From the NCBI GenBank assembly GCA_964427535.1, contig CAYRVF010000019.1:1-48000 (forward strand): a stretch of DNA of 48,000 nucleotides. The letters are read 5' to 3'. Shown one piece after another: positions 39,333 to 48,000 of this stretch. The notes beneath the pieces are model-generated. The model ran no database searches, was not told the origin of the DNA, and saw only the letters and a list, made by a program, of their open reading frames with translations. This DNA comes from CAYRVF01 sp964427535. GTDB lineage: Bacteria; Chloroflexota; Ktedonobacteria; Ktedonobacterales; JADMIN01. Both the position numbers and the translations under genes were made by a program. Each line of letters starts with the position of its first letter. Positions within the stretch are counted from its first letter, which is position 1.

Positions 39333-40745
39333 ATGCGCAGCCAGCAGGACACCGGCGAGTACGCGCCGACGGGCGTACATCGTCCCGCCGAAGAAGCACG
39401 CGTGCTCGAACACGTCGAGACCACCGGCATACGTTTTCTCCACCTGGAGTTTACCGACGTCGTCGGCCTGGCAAAGTCGGTTACGATTCCAGCCGAACAA
39501 TTGCAAGACGTCTTCAAGCGTGGCAAGTGGTTCGACGGCTCGGCCATCGAAGGCTTCGCACGCGTGGCTGAGACGGACATGTACCTCCGCCCCGACCTGT
39601 CGACGTTCGCCGAGGTGCCATGGCGCGCAGTGAACGGCTCCCAAGACCCGCAGGACACCCGTCTCGCGCGCATCATCTGCGATGTGCTCGTGCCCTCAGG
39701 CGAGCGCTTCGAAGGCGACTCGCGCGGCGTCCTGATCGCCACGCTGGAGCAGGCGGCCAGGCTTGGCTACCGCTATGAAGTGTCCCCCGAGCTGGAGTTC
39801 TTCATCCTCCGCGAGAGTCCCGCGACCGATCATGAGCCACTCGGTAACGACCGCAGCGGGTATTTCGACCACGCGACGGATGCCTCCGAAGACCTCGAAC
39901 GCGAGATCGTCTCGGAGCTGACGCGGATGGGCATCGCCATAGAGTCGAGTCACCATGAGGGCGCCGCTGGGCAGCACGAGCTCGATTTCGTGCCCACAGA
40001 CGCGCTGCGCGCGGCCGACGCCATCTTCACCGCGCGCGACGCCATCAAGGCCATCGCGCAACAGCACGGCCTGGTGGCGACGTTCCTGCCCAAACCTTTC
40101 TACCGCGTCAACGGCTCGGGCATGCACATCCACCAGCGCCTTGTACATGTGAGCGATGGAAGCAATGCGTTCGGCGACCCCTCAGACGAGCAATATGGCC
40201 TGTCACAGCTCGCCCGCCAGTTCATCGCGGGCCAGCTCACCCATGCCCAGGGCATGTGCGCCGTCGTCGCGCCGCTTGTCAACTCCTACAAGCGGCTGGT
40301 GCCTGGCTACGATGCGCCCGTCATGATCTACTGGGGGCGCATCAACCGTGAGGCGCTGATACGCGTGCCGCGGGTGGCTGCGGGCACGACGAGCGACGTG
40401 CGCGTGGAGCTGCGGTCGCCCGACCCGAGCTGCAACCCGTATCTCGCGCTCGCGGTGATGCTGCGCGCCGGGCTGGACGGCATCGCACGTGAGCTCCCAC
40501 TCGCGCCGCCCGTCGAAGAAGGGCTGTATACCCTCGACGAGTCGGCCCGCAGGAGACGTGGCATAGAGCTGCTGCCCGCGACACTCGGCGAGGCGCTCGA
40601 AGCGCTGCAAGCCGACGATGAGGTGCTCGACACCCTCGGGCAGCAGATCGGTGTCTGGTTTGTCGAGGCGAAACAGCAGGAGTGGTCCGAGTACCGGCGC
40701 CAGGTCCATCCCTGGGAAATCGAGCGCTACTTCCCGGCGTTCTAA
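39333..40745 (+). CDS. glnA: Glutamine synthetase type I
   Basis: A 470-residue GS-I enzyme that makes glutamine from glutamate, ammonia and ATP. It shows FDGSAIEGFARVAETDMYLRPDLSTF, the Mg/ATP-binding SPELEFFIL and GQHELDF blocks, and NGSGMHIHQ. The Tyr region is GLYTLDE where adenylylated enzymes have NLYDLP, and INREALIRVP replaces the more usual SAIRIP-type site. This is closer to the GSI-alpha form, usually controlled by feedback. About 30 extra residues precede the conserved core. The ATG at 39333 has GAGGA seven bases upstream. No glnB, glnE or glnR is in the window. Confidence 0.95.
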   Translation: MRSQQDTGEYAPTGVHRPAEEARVLEHVETTGIRFLHLEFTDVVGLAKSVTIPAEQLQDVFKRGKWFDGSAIEGFARVAETDMYLRPDLSTFAEVPWRAVNGSQDPQDTRLARIICDVLVPSGERFEGDSRGVLIATLEQAARLGYRYEVSPELEFFILRESPATDHEPLGNDRSGYFDHATDASEDLEREIVSELTRMGIAIESSHHEGAAGQHELDFVPTDALRAADAIFTARDAIKAIAQQHGLVATFLPKPFYRVNGSGMHIHQRLVHVSDGSNAFGDPSDEQYGLSQLARQFIAGQLTHAQGMCAVVAPLVNSYKRLVPGYDAPVMIYWGRINREALIRVPRVAAGTTSDVRVELRSPDPSCNPYLALAVMLRAGLDGIARELPLAPPVEEGLYTLDESARRRRGIELLPATLGEALEALQADDEVLDTLGQQIGVWFVEAKQQEWSEYRRQVHPWEIERYFPAF

Positions 40746-40963
40746 CGCCGCGAGCCGTACTACCTTCAAGGCGACACAGGGAGCACAGACACGGCAAGTC
40801 CTCCTGATATTCCTCGCATGTCTGTACCCTACGGCTATAGGAAGGGTGTGGCGGACGGGTCGACGCCACCCCATGTGCGTGTTACCATACGCTGGATGCC
40901 GTCCGCGGTGTACCCACACGGGCAGAGCGCACGCGGACGTGTTATGTGACGTAGCTATCCGCC

Positions 40964-41593
40964 ATGCAAAGCGAGTTCTGGATGACTGGCCATCGTAGGC
41001 TCCTTCTTGCCACCACGAACCCCCACAAGATCGAGGAGTTCCGCGCGCTTCTGGACGGCGTTCCCGTTGAGCTTGTCAGCCCCGCCGAGATTGGTCTCGC
41101 GCTCGACGTAGAGGAAACCGGCACGACCTTCGCCGAGAACGCCTCCCTCAAAGCCGCGGCCTTCGCAAACGCCAGCGGACTGCTCGCGCTGGCTGACGAC
41201 TCCGGGCTGGAGATCGACGCGCTGGGCGGCGAGCCAGGTATCTACTCCGCCCGCTGGGCCGGGCCGGACGTCACCTATCCCGAACGCTTCCGGTTGCTAG
41301 AGCAGCGCCTGAGCGGAGTTCCCGACGACGAGCGCACCGCTCGCTATCATGCCGTGCTCGCCATCGCGGAGCCAGCGCCCGTCGGTATCGTCGCCGTCGT
41401 TAACGGCACGCTCGAAGGCACGATCGCACGCGAGCCTCGCGGCAGCGGCGGCTTCGGCTACGACCCCATCTTCTACGTTCCCGAGCTCGGCCGCACGCTC
41501 GGCGAGGTGAGCGCAGCGGAGAAACATCGCATCAGCCACCGGGCGCGAGCGGCACTAGGCGCACGTGAGATACTGATGAGGCTCGTGCAATAG
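40964..41593 (+). CDS. rdgB: XTP/dITP pyrophosphatase (RdgB/HAM1)
   Basis: A 209-residue house-cleaning enzyme that hydrolyses XTP, ITP and dITP so they do not enter nucleic acids. Typical parts are LLLATTNPHKIEEFRALL, ETGTTFAENASLKAAAFA, ADDSGLEIDALGGEPGIYSARWAG, and the C-terminal GFGYDPIFYVPELGRTLGEVSAAEKHRISHRARA. The ATG at 40964 has no good ribosome site; an ATG 18 bases downstream at 40982 begins closer to the conserved core and is possible. The 218-base gap after glnA holds a weak GTGGCG/CGCCAC stem and no gene. Confidence 0.96.
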   Translation: MQSEFWMTGHRRLLLATTNPHKIEEFRALLDGVPVELVSPAEIGLALDVEETGTTFAENASLKAAAFANASGLLALADDSGLEIDALGGEPGIYSARWAGPDVTYPERFRLLEQRLSGVPDDERTARYHAVLAIAEPAPVGIVAVVNGTLEGTIAREPRGSGGFGYDPIFYVPELGRTLGEVSAAEKHRISHRARAALGAREILMRLVQ

Positions 41594-41708
41594 CCACGCC
41601 CGCCACTGGCGCACGGTGGCGTATTCCCCGCGGAATCGGATCCGCGACCAGACGCTTCCGCGTGACGATATCGTCTTGGTGTCGGGCACGGAAGGATCGG
41701 AGTTCAGC

Positions 41709-44705
41709 GTGCCCGCCCAGCCCGTTCGCATCGCCCTCGACCTCGAAACGACGGGACTTAACCCCGAGCAGGACGCGATTATCGAGATCGGCGCGATCAA
41801 GTTCTCTGGCGAGCAGGTGCTCGACACGTTCCAGACCTTCGTCGCGCCTGGCACGACGCTGCCCTACCGCATCCAGCGCCTGACCGGAATCAAGCCCGCC
41901 GACCTGCGGAACGCGCCACCCGTCAGCGCGGTCGCCGGACGTCTGCGCGGCTTCCTCGGCGATTTGCCACTCGTCGGCCACAACATCCCGTTTGATGTCG
42001 CCTTCCTCAGGCGCATCGGCCTGGGACAGCGCAACCCGCTGGTCGACACCTACGAGCTTGCGACGATGTTGCTGCCGAGCCTCGACAGCTACACGCTCGC
42101 GTCGGTAGGCAGCGCGCTCCGCGTACCCAGCACGACCCACCATCGCGCGCTGGCCGACGCTGACCTCTCGCGGGCGGTCTTCCTGGCGCTGCTCGCCCGT
42201 CTGAACGATCTCAGCCCAACGGTGCGCGACATGCTCGCGGCCCTCCCCGCGCCGCCCGACTGGACTCCCCGGTATTTTCTCGGCGGACGGCGACTCGCCA
42301 GCAGAGGCAGCTCCGCAGGGAACAGCCCATTCGCCGGTGCGCTCGCAACCTCATTAGGCGCCCAGCTCTCCAACAAGCTCAACATGGACCCCGCTGTTCT
42401 CTCGATGGCTGTCGCCCTCGGCGGCGCTCGTCCGACGCCAGACGTTGCGCCGGAAGTGCGCGTGGACGCCGTCGTCGCCCCCATCACTCAGTACGGCACA
42501 CTAGACGCCGTGAAGACGCTCGGCGACCGGATCTCGGCGACGCTGGAGCGTTCAGGCGTCCTGCTCGTGGAGGCACAGCCTGGCGACGACACGCTCCATG
42601 GCTACCTGGAGCCTGCGCTGCGATGGGCGGCCCAAGAACAGAGCCAGGTGTTGATCTGCGCCGCCGACGCCTCTGCAGCCGCGACACTTGCCCACGACGT
42701 GCTACCGCGACTCGCGGCGTCGCTGGACCTTGGCGCGACATCGGTCGAGGTGGCCGAGATTAGCGAGCACGAGCAATATCTCTGCCTGCATCGCTGGTTT
42801 GGGCTGGCACGCGCTGCCCGCGACAGCTACGAGTCTCGGGACGTCACACGCGGTCTGGCCAAGCTGGTCGTCTGGGCGCACGGGACCTCGGCCGGGGACC
42901 GGAGCGAGATCACCCTCGCCGGACCGGAGCTCTCCGCATGGGAGCGGACGCGCGCGGGTGTTGAGTTTGCCGACTCACAGGTGAACTGCCCGTATCGCGC
43001 CAACGGCTACTGCTTCGTCGCCAATGCGCAAGACTCCGCCAAGTCCGCACGCATAGTGGTCAGCACGCACGCGGCTCTAGCGGAACAGCTTGCCGGAGTC
43101 GATGCGATGCTTCCCGAGGCGACCCGGGTGATCATCCTCGACGCGCACCTCTGGGAGGAGCGGCTGCGTGACGCGGCAGGCAGCAGACTCGATCAGGAGA
43201 CATTCCTCGCTGTCTTCGACACGCTCGCCGAGGTACGCGGCAAGAATGTACGGGCGGGACTCTTCCACCTTGCGGCGCGCGTACCCGGCAGCCATGAGCG
43301 CGCATGGTTCGACAGCGTGCAGGCGACGAGAGGCGCGACACGAACGCTCTTCGCCTGCCTGCGCACGCTGCTGCAACAGGCGCAGAACAACGGAGACCGC
43401 GATACCCAACGCGGCGAGGCGCAGGAGCAACGTGTGCTAGTGCTCGACGCGTCATTGCGACAGCGGGCCGCCTGGGCCGACGTGCTGCGCGCCTGGCATG
43501 ATCTGCGTCCTCGGCTCACCAAACTGGCCGAACTGGCCCACGAGACCGCGAACACCGTCCGCGCGGCGGAGACGCCACGTGCGCCGTTGGCGAGCAACGG
43601 TCTCGTGACGGATCTCCTGGCTTCCGCGCGCACGCTCCAAGCGCTCGCTCAGCGGGGGGACGCGCTCTTCACCGACGCGCCGCCGGAAGAAGCGCTCCAC
43701 TGGCTGCGGCTGCCCTACCCACCAGCGAGCGAGCAGAACACAAACGCGAATCGCCGGCGCAAAGGCGGGCAACCACCACGGCGACGAGCCGACCAGCCGG
43801 ACGAGACGGGCGGTGGTGCGGAGATCAATTCGCGAGCCGATACCAGCGCGTCTCCGGACACGACACCAGCCCGGCCGAGCGCATCAGAGCCGAGTCCTGT
43901 CGTTCACGCCGCGCCGCTGCGGCTGGGTCCCCTCGAGGAGCCCCTGTGGCAACCAGGGCATGCGCTCATCATGACAGGCCCCGCTCTCGCCGTCGCGGGC
44001 GATTTCGAACACATCCGCGACCTCCTGAGCCTGCCGGACGACACGAAAACTTTCGCGCTCGCCGCGAACTACGAAGAGCAGACGCTGCTTTGTCTGCCAG
44101 AAGATATTCCCGAGCCAAATACGCCGCAGTACCAATCGCAGTGTGATCACGCGATGATCGAGTTGGCGCGGGCGCTGAAGGGGCGGCTCGTCGCGATCTT
44201 TCCCTCACACGCGGCGCTCCGGGCGAGCGCATATGGCATTCGCAAAGCGCTGGAGCGCGACGACATCCTGGTACTCGCGCAGGGGCTTGATGGATCGGCC
44301 CGCCAGTTGTGGAACACGTTCGACTCACAAGAGCGCGTGGTATTACTCGGCGCTGGCACGTTCTGGGATGGCCACGAGCACGAGCAGCATCCGCCTGCAT
44401 GCGTCGTCGTCTCGCGCCTGCCCTTCCCGGCGCTGAGCGATCCGCTGACGGCCGCCCGCGCCGGAGCCTGGCAGGACCCGCAGAGCCAGTTCGTCGTGCC
44501 GCAAGCGTCGCTCAAACTGCGCCGCGCGCTGAACGGACTGACATGGAGCTCGACCCAGCGCAACGCCGTCGTGTTACTCGACCGCCGGGTTCAGACGCGC
44601 TCATACGGCCAGACGGTGCTCGGCTCGCTCCCGCGCTGCACGCAGTATCAGGAGACGACCGAACGCGTTGTCGAGCGCGTCGCCGAGTGGGTCGCGCATC
44701 CATAG
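41709..44705 (+). CDS. DnaQ-like exonuclease fused to a degenerate DinG-type helicase
   Basis: A 998-residue protein. The N-terminal 160 residues are a DEDDh exonuclease with intact motifs: DLETTGL (11-17), GHNIPFD (90-96) and HHRALADAD (144-152). The remaining part aligns by order with the XPD/DinG helicase but its core is broken: Walker A reads EAQPGDDTLH instead of EAGTGTGKT (about 288), the DEAH box is LDAH (about 477), only two Cys of the iron-sulphur set remain (CPYRANGYC), and the arginine-finger motif VI reads ALNGLTWSS near the C-terminus. A basic, disordered insertion sits around residues 685-750. The GTG at 41709 follows GGAG at six bases; a GTG at 41616 is weaker. It may be an exonuclease with a scaffold helicase fold. 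Confidence 0.88.
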   Translation: MPAQPVRIALDLETTGLNPEQDAIIEIGAIKFSGEQVLDTFQTFVAPGTTLPYRIQRLTGIKPADLRNAPPVSAVAGRLRGFLGDLPLVGHNIPFDVAFLRRIGLGQRNPLVDTYELATMLLPSLDSYTLASVGSALRVPSTTHHRALADADLSRAVFLALLARLNDLSPTVRDMLAALPAPPDWTPRYFLGGRRLASRGSSAGNSPFAGALATSLGAQLSNKLNMDPAVLSMAVALGGARPTPDVAPEVRVDAVVAPITQYGTLDAVKTLGDRISATLERSGVLLVEAQPGDDTLHGYLEPALRWAAQEQSQVLICAADASAAATLAHDVLPRLAASLDLGATSVEVAEISEHEQYLCLHRWFGLARAARDSYESRDVTRGLAKLVVWAHGTSAGDRSEITLAGPELSAWERTRAGVEFADSQVNCPYRANGYCFVANAQDSAKSARIVVSTHAALAEQLAGVDAMLPEATRVIILDAHLWEERLRDAAGSRLDQETFLAVFDTLAEVRGKNVRAGLFHLAARVPGSHERAWFDSVQATRGATRTLFACLRTLLQQAQNNGDRDTQRGEAQEQRVLVLDASLRQRAAWADVLRAWHDLRPRLTKLAELAHETANTVRAAETPRAPLASNGLVTDLLASARTLQALAQRGDALFTDAPPEEALHWLRLPYPPASEQNTNANRRRKGGQPPRRRADQPDETGGGAEINSRADTSASPDTTPARPSASEPSPVVHAAPLRLGPLEEPLWQPGHALIMTGPALAVAGDFEHIRDLLSLPDDTKTFALAANYEEQTLLCLPEDIPEPNTPQYQSQCDHAMIELARALKGRLVAIFPSHAALRASAYGIRKALERDDILVLAQGLDGSARQLWNTFDSQERVVLLGAGTFWDGHEHEQHPPACVVVSRLPFPALSDPLTAARAGAWQDPQSQFVVPQASLKLRRALNGLTWSSTQRNAVVLLDRRVQTRSYGQTVLGSLPRCTQYQETTERVVERVAEWVAHP

Positions 44706-44759
44706 TCACGCCACGACCCATCTCGCATGTGACGCGTCGGAGCGCATCGCAGAGTTTCA

Positions 44760-44796
44760 GCTCGCCGCTCAGCAGTACGGCGATAGAGCGGCGAGC
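44760..44796. terminator. Stem-loop between the DnaQ-DinG gene and the convergent oxidoreductase
   Basis: GCTCGCCGCT (44760-44769) and AGCGGCGAGC (44787-44796) form a 10-bp perfect stem with a 17-base loop between convergent genes. No U-run follows on either side. Confidence 0.5.
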
Positions 44797-44803
44797 CCAC
44801 GAT

Positions 44804-46072
44804 TTACCGCACCAGAAAGAGCTCGTCGCGCTCGGCTGGCGTGGCATAGCGTTGCCCCGAGCGAATCAGCTCGACGACCTTCTTGCGGCCTTTCGGGCTG
44901 CCGATGAACACCGCGCCGACCAGGCGGTCGTCTTTGAGGAAAAACTTGCGGTAATCAGTACCACCCTTGTCGCCAGGCATCGAGCGTGAGACCGAGTCGA
45001 GCTCAGGATTGTTCGATTCCGCGACACCCATCACGGCGATATTGGTATCGAACAGTGGGCTGGTATACGTCGGCACGTCGAGGTATGGCTCGTGGCCGCC
45101 AGCCATGTTCACCGCCGCGATGCGCCCGTGGGCGAGCGCGTTGTCCCATGTGCCCATGACGTTATGCCGCTCGATGGCCGAATCATAGAACTCGGCGACG
45201 TCGCCCGCGGAGAAGACGCCCGGCACGTTGGTGGCCAGATACTCGTCGGTTACGATGCCGGTGCGGCGCTCAATCGGCGTGCCGGCGAGAAAGCCGTGAT
45301 TCAGCGTCAGGCCCAGCCCAACGCCCAGCATCTCGGCATCGTAGTGCTTCCCCGACTTCGTCTTGACGCCCTTTGGCACGCCACACTCCGCGATGACCTC
45401 GTCGATCTCCTCGCCGTGGACGATGTCGACGCCATGCCGCGCGGCGATCTCGTCGACCAGCCGCCCGCCCTCAGGATCGAGGATGTTGCGGAGCCAGTAG
45501 GGTCCGCGCATCAGCCAGGTGACATGCACCCCGCGCACGTTCAGGCCCTCGCTCATCTCATAGGCGATGAAGCTGCCCCCGGTGGTGACGGCATGCTTGC
45601 TTTCGAGCGCCCGCGCGATGATGTCTTTCGTATCGTCGAGCGTTACGAAATTGTAGATGAACCGCGTGCCATCCGCGCCCGGCACGCGCAGCTTGTTCGC
45701 CCATCCGCCCGTCGCGATCAGCAGCGCGTCGTAGCGCAGCGGCTCACCATGATCCAGATGCACGACACGCTCAGCAGTATCCACCCGCGTCACCACGGTC
45801 TCGGTCAGCAGCTCGATACGCTGTTGTTCGTGCCAGGCACGGTCGCGGATCATCACCTTCTGCTCGGGGAGCAGTCCCTGCAAGAAGCGTGGGAGTGACA
45901 CACGATTATAGAGCGGATATGGCTCGTTCGTGAGCAGCCAGATATCGCACGCGGGGTCGTTCTTGCGCAGCATCTGCGCGCACGTCGTGCCCGCGATCCC
46001 GTTCCCGATGATGACATACTTTCTGCCGACGTCAGCCGCCAAGTCGGACTCCTCTTCGCTGCGATGAGGCAT
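44804..46072 (-). CDS. NAD(P)/FAD-dependent oxidoreductase (nitrite/rubredoxin-reductase-like)
   Basis: A 422-residue pyridine nucleotide-disulphide oxidoreductase-family flavoprotein. It has FAD motif YVIIGNGIAGTTCAQMLRKN, YDALLIATGGWANKLRVPG, an NAD(P)-binding region TGGSFIAYEMSEGL, and the second FAD block NVPGVFSAGDVAEFYD. The pattern resembles the FAD part of NirB and rubredoxin/ferredoxin reductases, but there are no iron-sulphur or sirohaem domains. The redox partner is unknown. The ATG at 46072 is at the start of the conserved core, with a weak ribosome site; a longer frame to 46243 is possible but overlaps the neighbouring gene. Confidence 0.85.
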   Translation of the reverse strand: MPHRSEEESDLAADVGRKYVIIGNGIAGTTCAQMLRKNDPACDIWLLTNEPYPLYNRVSLPRFLQGLLPEQKVMIRDRAWHEQQRIELLTETVVTRVDTAERVVHLDHGEPLRYDALLIATGGWANKLRVPGADGTRFIYNFVTLDDTKDIIARALESKHAVTTGGSFIAYEMSEGLNVRGVHVTWLMRGPYWLRNILDPEGGRLVDEIAARHGVDIVHGEEIDEVIAECGVPKGVKTKSGKHYDAEMLGVGLGLTLNHGFLAGTPIERRTGIVTDEYLATNVPGVFSAGDVAEFYDSAIERHNVMGTWDNALAHGRIAAVNMAGGHEPYLDVPTYTSPLFDTNIAVMGVAESNNPELDSVSRSMPGDKGGTDYRKFFLKDDRLVGAVFIGSPKGRKKVVELIRSGQRYATPAERDELFLVR

Positions 46073-46165
46073 CTTCACTGACACCACATCTCGGGCGCGC
46101 GAATGCCTGGGTCCCCTTGGCAGGGACCTCGGCGGACGCGCGCCGTCTGAACCGCCACATCCCGT

Positions 46166-46194
46166 ATTATACGCATCGCGCCTAACAGTGTTGA
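46166..46194 (-). promoter_or_regulatory. Candidate promoter of the NAD(P)/FAD oxidoreductase
   Basis: Minus strand: TCAACA (46189-46194), 17 bases, TATAAT (46166-46171), overlapping the 3' end of the upstream gene; leader of about 87 bases. Confidence 0.4.
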
Positions 46195-47303
46195 GCACGG
46201 AACGACGCGGCCCCATCATCACTCGTGACGACGATATCCGCACCCACCGGAGCGCCGCGCTCGATCACCGTCACCGTCGCCTCGGGTTGCAGCGCGCCGA
46301 ACAGCGTGGTAGTTCCTGCATCTTGCGGCGTGAGCGCGAAATGCACCGAGCCGCCGTCTGGAGCCGCGATGGCCCAGGCGGTTGCCGTTCCCCCCACATT
46401 CTCGAGCTGAATGCTCTCGGCGCCGGATGAGCAGCCGAGCGCGAGGACGCCTATCGACCCCGCCACCGCTGGAGCCGCGGGCACTGCAGCGTTCGCACTT
46501 GCCGTCCGTGATGCGGCCGGAGTAGCTGCTCCCAGCCGGGTAGTGAGCGGCTGTATCCACGACGGGCTTGCCCCCGTCGCCTGCACGCCGATACCGAGCA
46601 CGGTGCCCGCCGCCAGCACGACCGCCAGTGCCGCGGCATACGCCACGCCCTTCGTAATGTGCAGTATGCGATGCGGGGGAACCGAGCGGGCGCCACGTCT
46701 ACTGTTAGCGCCCACATCGACAGGCTCCGTGAGAAGCGCCGTTCCAGACGATTCGTGGCTACGCCCTTGACCAGGGTGTCCCGAGGCATCCACAGCGACC
46801 GCGGACGCAGCAGAAGATGCGACGGCATGCGCGGCTGCCTCAACCTTTACATCCTGTGACGCCAGCGTTGTGGATGCGAGCGCCGCTTGAACTCGGCTGT
46901 TTACCGTCTTGGCAAGTTCGACCGCATCACGAGCAGTCTCTATGTTCATCGCGCGCGACGGGTCATCATGCGTTCGACGATTGCGCGCCCGATTGTACTC
47001 GATAATCTTGTCAGCCAACTCATGAACGTCAAGTTTAAACGCCAGGCACTCTCGCAGCACGTCATTCATGTCATTGCCGGACGCTATCGTACGCAAACGC
47101 GCCTGTTCTTGCGTGTCTTGAGTCTGATCAGCCCGATCCATTACGTAGCTCTGTAGCGACGACTTTATCCCTGCCAGTGCATCATCGAAGACAGTCCAGT
47201 ACAACGCATCCCCATGTTTGAGTAGCCTTGATGCATGGTTGGTAAACCGATCGCCTCGAGCCCGTAGCTCATTGGTGGACTTTTGTCGCGGACCAGGCAA
47301 CAC
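46182..47303 (-). CDS. Membrane protein of unknown function
   Basis: A 373-residue protein I do not recognise. The N-terminal 145 residues are alpha-helical and hydrophilic; a variable Ala/Ser-rich stretch follows; one transmembrane helix lies near residues 219-242 (VAYAAALAVVLAAGTVLGIGV). The outer C-terminal domain is Ala/Gly/Val-rich with a likely beta fold and two Cys (GCSSGAES and the final QHC), perhaps a disulphide. The GTG at 47303 is preferred: GAGGAG lies nine bases upstream and a promoter (TTGCAA-N16-TATAGT) starts transcription near 47340. The longer frame from 47345 would then begin at or before the transcript start. Confidence 0.68.
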   Translation of the reverse strand: MLPGPRQKSTNELRARGDRFTNHASRLLKHGDALYWTVFDDALAGIKSSLQSYVMDRADQTQDTQEQARLRTIASGNDMNDVLRECLAFKLDVHELADKIIEYNRARNRRTHDDPSRAMNIETARDAVELAKTVNSRVQAALASTTLASQDVKVEAAAHAVASSAASAVAVDASGHPGQGRSHESSGTALLTEPVDVGANSRRGARSVPPHRILHITKGVAYAAALAVVLAAGTVLGIGVQATGASPSWIQPLTTRLGAATPAASRTASANAAVPAAPAVAGSIGVLALGCSSGAESIQLENVGGTATAWAIAAPDGGSVHFALTPQDAGTTTLFGALQPEATVTVIERGAPVGADIVVTSDDGAASFRAQHC

Positions 47304-47347
47304 GATGACGTTCTCCTCACACAATCCAACCAGATAATTGCCCACCC

Positions 47348-47375
47348 ACTATAGCAATCTTCCGCAGTTTTGCAA
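47348..47375 (-). promoter_or_regulatory. Promoter of the unknown membrane protein
   Basis: Minus strand: TTGCAA (47370-47375), 16 bases, TATAGT (47348-47353). It supports starting translation at 47303 instead of 47345. Confidence 0.5.
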
Positions 47376-47461
47376 TCATTGCTGAGCTGCTGGAATCCCT
47401 CGCCAGCTCGTACGGATGGTATGCTGCTGCGTGTCAGGCAGCCGAATGAGGAGACGGATAC

Positions 47462-48000
47462 ATGGCGATTCTTCGCACCATCACACTTGGTATCGGCGAT
47501 TCCCACCCGCTGGACGGCAGAACTATCGCGAAGGCGGCGGAGGTGCTGCGGCAGGCACGCGAGCGGGCAGAAGACGCGGGGCACGCGGTGCAGACGGTCC
47601 GCATCGCGACACGGCCGCTGCTCGATGATATGGCGGATGCACCCGCGCGCGAGGTCGAAATGTACGCGCAAACGCTTCAGGGCTACCTCACCGACCAGGG
47701 CATCGACTACTGCTCGATCGGCCCCGCTCCGGCGTACGACCCCGCCTTCGCACTCGACCGAACCGCCGTTCTCGGCCCCATTCTGAGCGCCAATCCATCC
47801 CTCAGCGCGACTGTGCAGCTCGCGTATGGCGACCAGCCAGCTACGGTCGCAGGCGCACTGGCCGCCGCGGAGGTCATTCGTGCGCTCGCGGACGTCGGCG
47901 ACGGCGAGGACAACTTCCGCTTCGCCGCGCTTGCCATGTGCGAGCCGGGCGGCCCGTTCTTCCCGCAGGCCTACGTGCGCGACCGCGAGTGGCGGCTCTC
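47462..48000 (+). CDS. UPF0210/DUF711-family protein (3' end outside the window)
   Basis: Partial gene, at least 179 residues. The start MAILRTITLGIGDSHPLDG, then VQTVRIATRPLLDD, QGIDYCSIGPAP and ANPSLSATVQLA fit the DUF711/UPF0210 family, a conserved group with no established biochemical role (related to pyruvate-formate-lyase-like folds). The ATG at 47462 has GAGGAG about eight bases upstream. It is divergent from the unknown membrane protein gene. The reading frame is open to the right edge of the window. Confidence 0.85.
   Translation, partial: MAILRTITLGIGDSHPLDGRTIAKAAEVLRQARERAEDAGHAVQTVRIATRPLLDDMADAPAREVEMYAQTLQGYLTDQGIDYCSIGPAPAYDPAFALDRTAVLGPILSANPSLSATVQLAYGDQPATVAGALAAAEVIRALADVGDGEDNFRFAALAMCEPGGPFFPQAYVRDREWRL

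Overview
The window is 48 kb of dense, GC-rich bacterial chromosome carrying ordinary housekeeping genes. I see no phage, insertion sequence, CRISPR array, rRNA or tRNA gene. The gene set suggests a monoderm-type lineage, most likely an uncultured Chloroflexota bacterium of the Ktedonobacteria kind. The pointers are a type 3 prolyl-tRNA synthetase behind a T-box leader, a bacterial SUI1/eIF1-like protein, two separate small TrkA (RCK) subunits, DUF2795, a GAF-PAS-cyclase, HerA with an unknown partner, and GC-rich intergenic hairpins. This assignment is an inference from gene content. A 10-N gap at 9371-9380, flanked by two diverged copies of one locus, marks the sequence as a scaffold, probably metagenomic.

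Layout. 0.1-6.3 kb (minus strand): panB, Ser/Thr kinase, two-helix membrane protein, dual-specificity phosphatase with an unknown N-terminal domain, TraR/DksA zinc finger, lspA, rluD. 6.5-9.2 kb (plus): FTR1 iron permease behind a promoter containing a palindrome, then an aldehyde dehydrogenase. 9.1-9.6 kb: assembly seam. 9.6-11.0 kb (minus): FAD dehydrogenase. 11.4-15.3 kb (plus): greA with a long terminator-bearing leader, a Lys/Ala/Pro-rich histone-H1-like protein behind a LexA-type box, and purB. 15.4-20.1 kb (minus): two TrkA subunits, proS with a proline T-box, and a geranylgeranyl-reductase-like flavoprotein.

20.2-24 kb: membrane-anchored BNR-repeat protein (minus), then a zinc-ribbon/duplicated-HTH protein and isoaspartyl peptidase (plus). 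24.2-26.8 kb (minus): TPP riboswitch, fused thiD-thiM, thiE. 27.1-30.5 kb (plus): SUI1-like protein, a small unknown protein, tandem GNAT, MdtH-like MFS transporter. 30.5-38.7 kb (minus): GAF-PAS-cyclase, HerA and its upstream partner, small membrane protein, psuG, DUF2795, HD phosphohydrolase. 38.8-44.7 kb (plus): thioesterase, glnA, XTP/dITP pyrophosphatase, and a DnaQ-DinG fusion whose helicase motifs are ruined. 44.8-47.3 kb (minus): NAD(P)/FAD oxidoreductase and a membrane protein. 47.5 kb to the edge: a UPF0210/DUF711 gene running out of the window.

Most genes are single metabolic or translation units. The coherent groups are the thiamine salvage operon under TPP control, the traR-lspA-rluD trio (as in Bacillus ylyA-lspA-ylyB), the HerA pair, and a nearby kinase/phosphatase pair. 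The best candidates for undescribed biology are the H1-like protein with its LexA-type box, the DnaQ-pseudo-DinG protein, the thiD-thiM fusion that keeps an internal ribosome binding site, and the terminator inside the greA leader.
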